A DNA stretch of 37,442 nt, from the NCBI GenBank assembly GCA_016782865.1, contig JADHXR010000072.1:1-37442 (forward strand), written 5' to 3'. The translations under genes and the position numbers were made by a program. Position 1 is the stretch's first letter. Every line of letters begins with the position of its first letter. This DNA is from Phycisphaerae bacterium (GTDB lineage: Bacteria > Planctomycetota > Phycisphaerae > Sedimentisphaerales > Anaerobacaceae). The notes beneath the pieces are model-generated. The model ran no database searches. It saw only the letters and a program-made list of their open reading frames with translations, and was not told the origin of the DNA. Shown in pieces: positions 27,202 to 35,285 of this stretch.

Positions 27202-29847
27202 ATGAAACCAGGCAGAACATTCTTTCAGATACTCACAGTTGCAGCCGTCTTCTTTCTGACCGGCGGCATGGTCCGTGCGATAACGCTCGACGAAGCGCTC
27301 GAGAGAATCGAGACCCACAGGTTCGGCCAAGACAACGAAGCACTCGATTTTCTGCACGAAGCGGCCGTCGGCTCGCATTCCGACCCCGCCTTGCGCAGGA
27401 AGCTCAACGACGGACTGATTCGCATTCTGGGCAGCGACGCCGCTTACGACGCCAAGCAGTTTGTCTGCCGTCAACTGGCTTTAGCCGCCACCGAGGAGCA
27501 CATACCGGTCCTGGCTCGCCATCTCGGCGACGAGAAGATGACCCACATGGCGCTCTACGTACTGACGCACATAGACAGTCCCCAAGTTGACAAGGCTCTG
27601 TTGTTGGCGCTTGAGAAGGCAACCGGCAACGCCAGACTCGGCATAGTTAACATGCTGGGTAACCGACGATGTTCCGATGCGATAGAGCCTCTGGGCAAGC
27701 TTCTGACCTCGGCGGACGAAGAGACCTCCATCGGCGCGATCAGAGCACTCGGGCGCATAGGCACCGAATCGGCGCATTCGCAATTCGGATTCTATGACAT
27801 AATTAGTGATCCTCCGAGAAAGCATAGCTACGCAAAGACCATTGCTCTCGCTTACGCCAACCTGGACTTTGCCGACAGATTCCTGGCCGACGGAAACACG
27901 ATACAGGCAAGGCGGAGGTACCAGTTTGCATTTGATAAGCAACATCCTGCCCACATACGGGCCGCTGGTTTGAAGGGTTTGGTCGCGACAATGGGCGAGC
28001 AGGCCGGCCCGTTCGTTGCCCAAGCGTTGAAAAGTAACAACAAACAGCTCTATGGGATGGCCGCGACCATCGTCAGGACCGTACCCGAGAAGAAAACCGC
28101 CGAGACGATGGCAGCCGATTTACCTGATTTTGAACCGGCCGTGCAAGTCCTGTTGATTAACGCCTTGGCCGCCCGCAGCGACGGTGCGGGCGTGGCTATT
28201 GTGAAGACTGCATGTAAGAATCCTGATGTTCTTGTGAAGCGAGCCGCTCTCGACGCGATGGGCAACATCGGGGACAAATCCTGTATCTCATTGTTGATCG
28301 AGCATGCCGCCAGCGGCACCGAACAGGATATCGCCCTCAATAGCCTGGCAAACATGGCGGGCGAAAACGTCAATGCCGTCCTGATCAAACGGCTGCGCGA
28401 CAGTGACAACGCCGAAAAGGCCGCAATATGCCGGGCTCTGTTGGGGCGAAACGCTGCCGAAGCCGCCCCGGCGCTGATCGATGCAGCACGGACCGCAGAG
28501 CCTCTCGTGCGAGGCGAAGCGCTCAAGGCGCTGCACAACCTGGCCGGCCGGCGGGAAATACCCGCGCTGGTCGATTTGATTTTCGTCGTCGAGCCCACCG
28601 AGGCCGATCAGGTCGGCAAGGTCCTGGCGGCTGTGGCCCGTCGCAACTCCATGCATCGAGACGGTACGGATAACATATTGTCCAGGTATGATGGGGCTGC
28701 GAATACCGATCAGCGAGTCGCTCTGCTGCTGACCCTGGGCGGGCTGGGTCACGAACGGGCCCTGCCGATTCTGCGCAAGGGCCTGCAGGACGACAGCAGC
28801 CAGATACGCTACGCCGCGATAAAGGCCTTGAGCGCCTGGCCCAATGCCGCCCCGGCCGACGATCTGCTCGAGGTTGCCCGATCGACGGCCAATCAGACGC
28901 ATCGAGTCCTGGCCCTGCGCGGTTTCATCGATCTGATCGACGCCGCTGCGTTGCCCGCGGCCCAGAAGCTCGCGCACTATCAACAGGCGATGCAACTGGC
29001 TCGCAAGGATGCCGAGCGAAAGAAAGTGCTTTCCGTACTCGCCAGTCTCGGCACCCTGGACGCCTTTCAGATGGCGGCGTCCCAGATTGATAATCCGTCA
29101 CTCGAGAACGAAGCGGCGCTGGCGGCATGCCGGATTGCTCAGCAGATCTATACTTCCAAAGGCCGTCAGCTCATAGACGACCTGGAGAGAATCGCCGAGG
29201 CCGAAGTCGGCGACTCGACGAAGCAGCAGGCTCGGGAGATTCTCCGAAGCATCAACGATGTCAAATCCTTTATTACCGACTGGCAGGTCTCCGGGCCGTA
29301 CATGCAGAAGGGCAAGAACCACATCGCGTTGTTCGACGTTCGCTTTGCTCCGGAGATAGACGGCGGCAGCGGGGCGCAATGGCGCAAGCTTGTCCCGAGC
29401 GCAGTCGAGGGGATGCCCGCCGGGACGGATCCGGCCTGGCCTTGGTACCTCGATCTGCTAAAAGCTCTCGACGGTGGCGAACAGCGGGTGGCGTACCTGC
29501 GGACCAGGCTGCAATGGCCCGCCGAGCAGCGGGTAACACTGCGGATCGGCAGCGACGACGGTGTCAAAGTCTGGGTCAACGGCCAACTGGTGCACGCCAA
29601 CAATGTCACCAGGTCTTTCACCCCGGACCAGGACAGCGCGACCGTCACCTTAAAAAAGGGTGAGAACATCATCCTGATGAAGGTCACGCAGAACAACATG
29701 CCCTGGGGAGCTTGCCTTCGCATAGAGCAGCCGAGCCCGGCGGCGGCGCGAAACTTAGCGCCCACTCAACTCCATACCACGGGCTATACCTTCATAATCG
29801 ATGTGATGACGGATAAAGTCGGGCAGGTTCTTAAGGACCGTGCATGA
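27202..29847 (+). CDS. Secreted HEAT-repeat protein with C-terminal jelly-roll domain
   Basis: An 881-residue protein. The start is ATG 27202 (MKPGRTFFQILTVAAVFFL, a signal peptide); an upstream TTG at 27178 is less likely. Residues about 60-690 are alpha-helical HEAT-like repeats, with phrases such as AIRALGRIGTES, ALDAMGNIGDKS and AIKALSAWPNA. From about residue 695 a jelly-roll/PA14-like domain follows: WQVSGPYM, DGVKVWVNGQLVHANNV, LKKGENIILMKVTQNN. The tail KVGQVLKDRA is encoded by a solitary family C repeat end, so the native C-terminus may be altered. A widespread intergenic repeat is also inserted in frame near residue 730 (29387-29412). Probable protein-protein or carbohydrate-binding scaffold, co-transcribed with the oxidoreductase. 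Confidence 0.85.
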   Translation: MKPGRTFFQILTVAAVFFLTGGMVRAITLDEALERIETHRFGQDNEALDFLHEAAVGSHSDPALRRKLNDGLIRILGSDAAYDAKQFVCRQLALAATEEHIPVLARHLGDEKMTHMALYVLTHIDSPQVDKALLLALEKATGNARLGIVNMLGNRRCSDAIEPLGKLLTSADEETSIGAIRALGRIGTESAHSQFGFYDIISDPPRKHSYAKTIALAYANLDFADRFLADGNTIQARRRYQFAFDKQHPAHIRAAGLKGLVATMGEQAGPFVAQALKSNNKQLYGMAATIVRTVPEKKTAETMAADLPDFEPAVQVLLINALAARSDGAGVAIVKTACKNPDVLVKRAALDAMGNIGDKSCISLLIEHAASGTEQDIALNSLANMAGENVNAVLIKRLRDSDNAEKAAICRALLGRNAAEAAPALIDAARTAEPLVRGEALKALHNLAGRREIPALVDLIFVVEPTEADQVGKVLAAVARRNSMHRDGTDNILSRYDGAANTDQRVALLLTLGGLGHERALPILRKGLQDDSSQIRYAAIKALSAWPNAAPADDLLEVARSTANQTHRVLALRGFIDLIDAAALPAAQKLAHYQQAMQLARKDAERKKVLSVLASLGTLDAFQMAASQIDNPSLENEAALAACRIAQQIYTSKGRQLIDDLERIAEAEVGDSTKQQAREILRSINDVKSFITDWQVSGPYMQKGKNHIALFDVRFAPEIDGGSGAQWRKLVPSAVEGMPAGTDPAWPWYLDLLKALDGGEQRVAYLRTRLQWPAEQRVTLRIGSDDGVKVWVNGQLVHANNVTRSFTPDQDSATVTLKKGENIILMKVTQNNMPWGACLRIEQPSPAAARNLAPTQLHTTGYTFIIDVMTDKVGQVLKDRA
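29387..29412 (+). repeat. Short interspersed repeat inserted in frame in a coding sequence
   Basis: The 26 bases read AGCTTGTCCCGAGCGCAGTC then GAGGGG. They match the family of short repeats whose translation gives the familiar CPERSRG string in one frame. Here the reading frame yields LVPSAVEG inside the jelly-roll domain. The repeat seems inserted without breaking the frame. Confidence 0.6.
29831..29847. repeat. Solitary family C repeat end overlapping a stop codon
   Basis: TTAAGGACCGTGCATGA matches the end of the family C elements (compare 25603-25619) and supplies the last codons and the stop of the HEAT-repeat gene. No partner end is evident within about 200 bases, so it looks like a remnant. 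Confidence 0.5.
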
Positions 29848-29864
29848 TTACGAATTCATCCAAT

Positions 29865-29919
29865 ATTAGCCCAGCCTAATCTGTCTCTAATCTTCTTCTA
29901 ATGTTCCCTTGTGTACCAT
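29865..29919 (+). promoter_or_regulatory. Phased CTAAT operator with -10 box, copy 1
   Basis: ATTAG (29865) is followed by CTAAT at 29876, 29887 and 29898, each exactly 11 bases after the last. TACCAT (29914-29919) follows after an 11-base gap and may be a -10 box. Direct repeats on an 11-bp pitch replacing the -35 region are the known design of PhoB/OmpR-family activator promoters. A nearly identical site is at 33801-33855. It would drive the prepilin-like gene and perhaps the response regulator and kinase. The binding protein is inferred to be the regulator at 31270. Confidence 0.7.
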
Positions 29920-30059
29920 ACTTGTATGCCGGGTGGTGTGGCTGTCTTTAGCACGGGCAAACACACTGGAAGTCCAGGTGAATCTGGAAGACACAGTGTA
30001 TTCGAAGGTTTGAGAACGTTAGCATGCGATATATAGGGGCCATTCCGGTCAGCACAACA

Positions 30060-30161
30060 GGTGTCGACTTTCAGGGTATCGATGAGCTTGCCTTTGCGGT
30101 CAACGGTTGTGAGCACAACCATAGACTTGTACTGATCGACGCCGATAAGCGAGGCGAACTT
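30060..30161 (-). pseudogene. Possible remnant of an IS110-type transposase N-terminus
   Basis: The minus-strand frame reads LIGVDQYKSMVVLTTVDR then KGKLIDTLKVDT. This resembles the start of DEDD (IS110-type) transposases, where an 'IGxDxHK...V.D..GK...' pattern carries the first catalytic Asp. Similarity ends abruptly on both sides. It lies in the leader between the CTAAT promoter and the prepilin-like gene. It may be chance. Confidence 0.3.
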
Positions 30162-30285
30162 GATACTACTGACTACGGTTTATCTTTTGCCTCTTCCGCT
30201 CTCCCTTCAATCACCTCCTGTCCCAATCTTCATGGTGCTCGCCGTGTTAGAAGCCGAGGTGATACGCAATTAGCGCCGAAATATT

Positions 30286-31112
30286 ATGCTCACTTCTGCA
30301 AGCCCATCCAAGGTTTCACTCTGATTGAGATTCTTGTCGCTATTTCGATAATCAGCCTACTTATGCTAATCTCCTTCTCCGCACTTCGATCTGCTCGACA
30401 TCTGTCCCAACGGTTGCGTTGCTCTACAAATCTCAAAAGCCTGACCCTTGCGGCACTCCTGTATGCCGGCGATAACGATGAGAACCTGATGGTCAAGGAT
30501 CAAGGCATGAATCCCTATCAGTTCTATCTGGGACAACAGCATGAGATCGACAAGGGCCATCCAGATCTTCGCGACATGTTTGCTGGTTACCTGTCCGGTT
30601 TCGACAAGCATGGCGGACCCTCACCTCTTATGTTCTGTCCATCAGCCCGACCGCAACTCGATCAACGCCGTCGCCAGATCAGCTATGCATTGGCCTCGAC
30701 TCGTTGGAGTGATGGTGATTACGTGATTGGATACGCATACTGGGCCGCGATTGAGGATAATTTAGATGCTATCGAGTTAGACTGGTTTAGTGAAGTCGAT
30801 CCTCCATCTCGCACAACAGACAGATCATATACGCCGATTTTCTCAGATCCGCTTGAAAAACACCATTTTTCGCCTTCGCCGCATCCGTGGGGTCTGGCCA
30901 GTCATACACGAGAAGGGACAACCGAATATACTTCTTCTAAACCGGCTGGTCAGAATAACGCCCGATTGGATGGCTCTGTTGGATTTCAGCGATTCACCGA
31001 AAACAGTGATTGGGTGGCTGAGGGCGGCTCCAATCAATTTGGTGATTTGGAAGCGGCTACTATTGTTTTCGGGCATGAAGATATACTGTTATTGTGGGGT
31101 GGCGCCGGATAA
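30286..31112 (+). CDS. Prepilin-like protein with apparent start frameshift
   Basis: From about 30310 the frame encodes GFTLIEILVAISIISLLMLI, a type IV prepilin/pseudopilin methylation signal and membrane helix, then RSARHLSQRLRCSTNLKSLT and a beta-rich C-terminus with NNARLDGSVGFQRF, a degenerate form of the planctomycete H-X9-DG segment (the His is Lys). No start codon of normal type lies just upstream in this frame. The nearest ATG in frame is 30024, through non-prepilin sequence. ATG 30286, one frame over, gives MLTSASPSK, and one added base at about 30310 would join it as SKGFTLIE. I infer a one-base deletion or a sequencing error. A pre-protein of this kind is processed by PilD-like peptidase. 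Confidence 0.7.
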
Positions 31113-31181
31113 TGCCGAAGGTATTCAACAAGAAAGTCAATGCCTGTCAACGTCATAAACGGTATTATCTTGAGAGATCTA

Positions 31182-31199
31182 GCAACATTACCGCAACAT
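31182..31199 (+). promoter_or_regulatory. 11-bp-spaced GCAACAT direct repeat upstream of the response regulator
   Basis: GCAACAT occurs at 31182-31188 and again at 31193-31199, a spacing of 11 bases, about 70 bases before the response-regulator start. The spacing fits a dimer of an OmpR/PhoB-type regulator, but the word differs from the CTAAT sites. A clear -10 box is not obvious. Confidence 0.35.
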
Positions 31200-31269
31200 A
31201 GATTAGTTGTTCCGCGGGACGCTGGGACATGTCGCGCGGTGTATTTGAGTCACGAAGGAGCTTAAACAC

Positions 31270-31947
31270 ATGCGGATTTTGGTTGTCGAGGATGACCACG
31301 AGCTGGCCGATATTCTTATACGGGCCTTGAAGGAGCAACTGTACCACGTGGATGTTGCCTACGACGGCGAAAGTGCTCAGCATTTGGCTCTTTCGGAGGA
31401 CTTTAGCCTGGTCATATTAGATCTGATGATCCCTAAGATTGACGGTGTGACTGTATGTCGCAATATACGCAGTTCCGGGAAGACCATGCCCATTATTATG
31501 TTAACGGCTCGCGATGCGGTTGATGATCGCGTCGGTGGTTTGGATGCAGGAGCTGACGACTATTTGGCCAAGCCCTTCTCGATGGGGGAGTTGTTTGCTC
31601 GAATGCGAGCTCTCTTGAGGAGGGCCGGGCAGCATACTACGGAAGTTCTCAAGGTCGGATCACTAAAACTGGATCCCCAGAGTAATCTTGTTAAACAAGG
31701 TAAACGAGAGATATTTTTAACTTCCAAAGAATTCTCGCTAATGGTCTTTCTTATGAGGCATCCCGACCGTGTGTTGACTCGAACGGAGATCCTGGAAAAT
31801 GTCTGGGACTCTGACTATGACGGATTTGGAAACGTAGTCGACGTGTATATCAATTATCTGCGCAACAAGCTTGAGGCAGAAGGTGAGTCACGTGTAATCG
31901 AAACAGTGCGTGGACGCGGTTACATTCTCAAGGGGAAATCAAAGTGA
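31270..31947 (+). CDS. OmpR/PhoB-family response regulator
   Basis: A 225-residue two-component regulator. The receiver domain has acidic pocket residues Asp8 and Asp9, phospho-acceptor Asp51 in VILDLMIP, Thr79 in IIMLTAR and Lys101 in YLAKPF. From about residue 128 a winged-helix DNA-binding domain follows, with LTSKEFSLMVFLMRHPDRVL, VVDVYINYLRNKLE and the C-terminal TVRGRGYIL. AAGGAG precedes the ATG. Its stop overlaps the GTG start of the kinase (GTGA), indicating translational coupling. It is the best candidate for binding the two phased CTAAT sites that flank this pair. Confidence 0.95.
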   Translation: MRILVVEDDHELADILIRALKEQLYHVDVAYDGESAQHLALSEDFSLVILDLMIPKIDGVTVCRNIRSSGKTMPIIMLTARDAVDDRVGGLDAGADDYLAKPFSMGELFARMRALLRRAGQHTTEVLKVGSLKLDPQSNLVKQGKREIFLTSKEFSLMVFLMRHPDRVLTRTEILENVWDSDYDGFGNVVDVYINYLRNKLEAEGESRVIETVRGRGYILKGKSK

Positions 31948-33761
31948 CAGTTGGTATTACGCAACGACTGACCATTACAGTAGCATTTCTAAGTGCTCTG
32001 ATTTTGATTCCTGCAGGTTTTGCTTTCTACCTATCTATGAAGCATGGAATCGAAATCGAGGCCTTTGAGAAGACTAATGCAGAAGCCCTGGCTTTGGACA
32101 ATACCATTCTAGGATAGCTTGATGAAGACATACTGGTCGATTTTGCCGGTGAACGCGTCGACTTTGGCAGGCTGCACATTCCCTTCGATCACTGGGCTGT
32201 CATGCGGACAAATGGGGCGCTTGAAGAGGCCAAGGGCATATTTGAGGGCAAGACAGTTGTTGCCCAGCATTCCATGACGGAACTGATGCAATTGTCAGGT
32301 AATGGGTCGTTTACATTTGCCTTTGTGCAGCTTGTCCCCAAACAACATTTCACATGGGAGGATATTCCAGCCACTGTCCAAGCTACCGTCACGGCAAGTG
32401 TTGATGGAGGTGTATTCGTCCGTGCCAAACGCGAGGCTTCGGGGAAGCTAAATATCGTGGCCATCAAATGGTTATACCCGGACCACATCGTGGAAATAGC
32501 GGTGACCGAGACGGGTGAATTATTCGACAAGGAATCGGAGGATTTGCCTGCTCAACTGCCTGGCGGAACGGAGATTAGGACTTTCTCGAATCAGACCCTT
32601 CTCGAACCCAAAATTGTGGGGTGGCAATCATATGATGGCCAGCTTATCGCCATCATCGAAGGACGAATCGAGAGAGGAGAGCCGTCGCGGGTCGCAGTTA
32701 ATCGACTCGGCGAGCAGTTCATAATTGAGCAGAATGGTATGATCAAGGGTGTGCAGGAGGACTCGCGTCTTTGGGTAGTTGTGGCAAGGGATGGGAGTCC
32801 AGACTTCGCGAAGGTCCAATTTGTTGGTCGGGTAACCGTGATCGGTGGCCTGTCTTTGTGGCTGTTGGCAACTCTGATTACCTGGCAGATTACGAAGCGT
32901 GCATTGAGGCCGGTGAATGAAATTATCGAGCAGGCTGATAAGATTGACCCGAGCCAACTGAATCAGCGCTTGCCGGTTGGATTAGCGGATGATGAATTGT
33001 CCCGGGTTTCCCGAACGGTCAATAGGATGCTCGACCGGATTGAGCAAGGCTATCAGCGCGAGCGGCAGTTCACCGGTGATGCCTCACATGAGATACGGAT
33101 TCCCCTGGCGAAGATCATTGCAGAGATTGACCTGGCATTATCCAAGCAGCGAGGGCAAGTGGAGTACGAAGAGACGTTGGGTCGTACGAGAAAATATGCC
33201 AAAGGGATGGAACGGCTGACTGAGTCTTTACTTGTACTGGCTCGGCTTGATGGCGCATTGGATAATTTGGAGATGTGTCCTTTCGATGTGGCAGATCTGG
33301 TCATGGAGATCCTCAGGTCGCTCCCTCCGGATTCTGCTAAGAGGATTTGCCTTGAACTGGGTCAGAGCAGTTGTCCAATGCAGGCCCTGGGACACAAGCA
33401 GCTGATTGGCGTCCTGTTGAGTAATTTGCTGGACAACGCCCTTAGATATAGTCCGCCACAGAGTCCCGTCCATCTACGGGTCAACAATAGTGCCGAGACC
33501 GTTCACATCGAGGTAGAGGATGAAGGCCCAGGCATCCCGGAGGAGCAAGTTCGATTTGTCTTTGACAGATTCCATCGCTTAGAGAGATCGCGCTCCAAGC
33601 AGACGGGAGGGATTGGTCTGGGCCTGTCCATTGTCAAGGCCATCGCAGATGTTCACGGTACGACAGTAACGTTGACAAGAGGAGCCAAGCAAGGAACTCT
33701 GGCAACTTTCACCCTTTCTTCCTTCAGTCACGAGGATAATTTTCACAAACTGAGTTCGTAA
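31944..33761 (+). CDS. Sensor histidine kinase interrupted by an in-frame TAG
   Basis: Read through from GTG 31944 this is a 605-residue membrane kinase, but codon 58 (32115-32117) is TAG in TILG-stop-LDEDILVD. Both sides are clearly the same protein: a membrane helix before the stop (LTITVAFLSALILIPAGFAF), then a periplasmic sensor region, a second helix (VTVIGGLSLWLLATLI), HAMP, the phospho-acceptor His382 in ASHEIRIPL, the N box LLSNLLDNALRYS, DEGPGIP, FDRFHRL and GGIGLGLSIV. The usual HELRTP is HEIRIP. One base change (CAG to TAG) would explain the stop. An internal ATG at 32202 could give a one-helix product lacking the N-terminus. Partner of the regulator at 31270. Confidence 0.85.
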
Positions 33762-33800
33762 CCCCCTTTGCTGGATGAGGTTATAGGCCTTTCCAAGAAA

Positions 33801-33855
33801 ATTAGTGTCGCCTAATACCCCCCTAATCTTCTTCTAATGCTCCTTCGTGTACTAT
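33801..33855 (+). promoter_or_regulatory. Phased CTAAT operator with -10 box, copy 2
   Basis: ATTAG (33801) and CTAAT at 33812, 33823 and 33834 are all on an 11-base pitch, with TACTAT (33850-33855) 11 bases after the last repeat as a -10 box. The block CCTAATCTTCTTCTAATG and the GTGTAC just before the -10 also match copy 1. It lies after the kinase gene and before the exported-protein genes, so it should start their transcript near 33862. Confidence 0.72.
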
Positions 33856-34236
33856 GTTCCTGTTTGGGTGATATGGGATCATCGCACCGGATCGGTGAAA
33901 TGCGATGACAAGAGAAGACTGTGAGGACTATTGTGGAAAGGAAGTGTTGATGAGCTAAATAATTGACGACTCCTGTGCTTAAAAGTCGTAAAGGAGGACA
34001 TATTGACCATGGAGTGTAGGTTGAAAGTTGGTGTGCGTGTTTGAGTTGGTGGTATCCGAGACAGACTCGCCTTAGTACCGAAGAGTTCAAAATTTTGGAG
34101 GTATGAAACCATGAGGTGATGTTTTATTGCTTACCCGGGATTTCCCAAGTAGTTTGTAATAAATGCATTAGTCAGATGAAAGATGTACTGACAATATGAA
34201 GATCGACGCTAAAGCAGAAAAATTAGGAGATTAATC
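33856..34236 (+). other. Long structured leader with several mini-ORFs
   Basis: About 375 bases lie between the predicted transcription start and the first large gene. There is a nested dyad at 33881-33906 (ATCGCA/TGCGAT enclosing CACCG/CGGTG). Three tiny frames follow: 33905-33958; one at 34009 preceded by AAGGAGG; and a three-codon frame (ATG AAA CCA TGA) at about 34103 preceded by GGAGGT. This looks like a leader with translational or RNA-based control, or the debris of a former gene. Confidence 0.4.
33905..33958 (+). CDS. Leader mini-ORF 1 (17 codons)
   Basis: The predicted peptide is MTREDCEDYCGKEVLMS. It is related at DNA level to the mini-ORF at 35034: both begin ATGACAAGA, share GTGAGGA, AAGTGTT and AATAATTGA at the same spacing, and keep acidic residues at the same places. 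A TAA where the other copy has AGA ends this one early. No clear ribosome binding site is seen. It may be a true leader peptide or a degenerate repeat. Confidence 0.3.
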   Translation: MTREDCEDYCGKEVLMS

Positions 34237-34986
34237 ATGAAAAAAGAAAAGCGTTATGTAATTTTGGCTATTACTGTGGTAATGCTCATCGGCTTATCAA
34301 TCGGAGTTGTGAGCGCCAAGTGTCTTGAGGCTCGAGCTGTCGATCCCGCGGAGTTCGATTTGCCCCAAGACAACACATATTTCCCGATGGCAGTCGGAAC
34401 AACGTACGTCTACTGGGCTGAAACTGAGGATGAGATAATCCGGAACGAAATCACCGCTACCTCTGCCACAAAGAGTATTATGGGTGTCGACTGTATTGTG
34501 GTTTACGATGTGGAGTGGGTCTATGTTGAGGAACTTGACAAAGAGTTTATGACCGAGGAGACGTGGGACTGGTATGCCTGGGACAACGAAGGGAACGTCT
34601 GGTACTTCGGGGAATGGACTACGGAGATTGAATACGATGAAGACTGGATTGAGACCGGCAAAAACCACGAAGGTTCCTGGGAAGCTGGAGTAGACGGCGC
34701 CCTGCCGGGAATCGTCATGCTGGCCGATCCTAAGCCGGGAGTTTGCTATGAGCAGGAATATTACGAGGGCGAGGCCGAAGACATGGGCAAGGTCCTCAAG
34801 CTCAATGCGAACGTCTCAATTGATTATGGCAATTACGATGACTGTCTGAAGACCAAGGAGTGGACGCCGCTGGATCGAGGCGTCATCGAGCATAAATACT
34901 ACGCTCCGGGCGTGGGGCTGGTGTTCATCGAAGAACTCAAGGGAAAGACGGTCAAGGTCGAGCTAATTGACGTGTTAGTTGGGTAG
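34237..34986 (+). CDS. Exported acidic protein of unknown function
   Basis: A 249-residue protein with an N-terminal signal or anchor (YVILAITVVMLIGLSIGVVS) and a firm start (AGGAGA six bases before the ATG). The mature part is acidic and rich in Trp and Tyr: YFPMAVGTTYVYW, DWYAWDNEGNVWYFGEWT, GSWEAGVDGALPGIVM, DDCLKTKEWTPLDRGVIEH and KYYAPGVGLVFIEELKG. I recognise this pattern as a recurring hypothetical family with a beta-sandwich-like character, but it has no assigned function that I know of. It is the first gene downstream of CTAAT copy 2 and so a probable target of the two-component system. Confidence 0.8.
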   Translation: MKKEKRYVILAITVVMLIGLSIGVVSAKCLEARAVDPAEFDLPQDNTYFPMAVGTTYVYWAETEDEIIRNEITATSATKSIMGVDCIVVYDVEWVYVEELDKEFMTEETWDWYAWDNEGNVWYFGEWTTEIEYDEDWIETGKNHEGSWEAGVDGALPGIVMLADPKPGVCYEQEYYEGEAEDMGKVLKLNANVSIDYGNYDDCLKTKEWTPLDRGVIEHKYYAPGVGLVFIEELKGKTVKVELIDVLVG

Positions 34987-35033
34987 GGTGTGTTCTGCGC
35001 GCCGCGACCCGATCTTTTTCGCCAAAAAACACG

Positions 35034-35120
35034 ATGACAAGAATAGACCGTGAGGAGCATTTTGAAGAGAAAGTGTTACAAAACAGAATAATTGATGGCC
35101 TATGCTTGTTGGCCATTTGA
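35034..35120 (+). CDS. Leader mini-ORF 2 (28 codons)
   Basis: The predicted peptide starts MTRIDREEHFEEKVLQ and ends DGLCLLAI. It is the longer relative of the mini-ORF at 33905 and stands before the PepSY-like gene just as that one stands before the acidic exported protein. A fainter echo (GAAGAGAA-GTG with FEE-like coding) occurs at about 36118-36145 before the next gene. The ribosome binding site is weak. Confidence 0.35.
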   Translation: MTRIDREEHFEEKVLQNRIIDGLCLLAI

Positions 35121-35272
35121 CTTGATCATCCTTTGCCATAGAACGCGCCTTTCGATGCGGTTCAGACCGGGCGCAAGCCGGTAGCCGTTCGCGAATCTCC
35201 TTTCATGACGGTTCCCATCGAAAGGTCATTGTCAATAGAACGCATTTTGTTGCGAACGAACATTCTTTCATT

Positions 35273-35278
35273 AAGGAG
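35273..35278 (+). promoter_or_regulatory. Shine-Dalgarno site deciding the PepSY-like start
   Basis: AAGGAG lies seven bases before ATG 35286 and is followed by a good signal peptide. This rules out the in-frame ATG at 35205. Confidence 0.7.
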
Positions 35279-35285
35279 ACAGAAA

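Noticed and set aside
26548..27474. A 308-codon minus-strand frame opposite the second Tat oxidoreductase
   Set aside because: It is a shadow of two well-supported plus-strand genes.
29127..29663. Plus-strand frame containing the ACPERSRGD string
   Set aside because: This is the out-of-frame reading of the interspersed repeat at 29387-29412 within the HEAT-repeat gene, not a protein.
32115..32117. Pyrrolysine or programmed read-through at the TAG in the kinase
   Set aside because: No PYLIS-like structure or reason for recoding is visible. A simple CAG to TAG change or sequence error is more economical.
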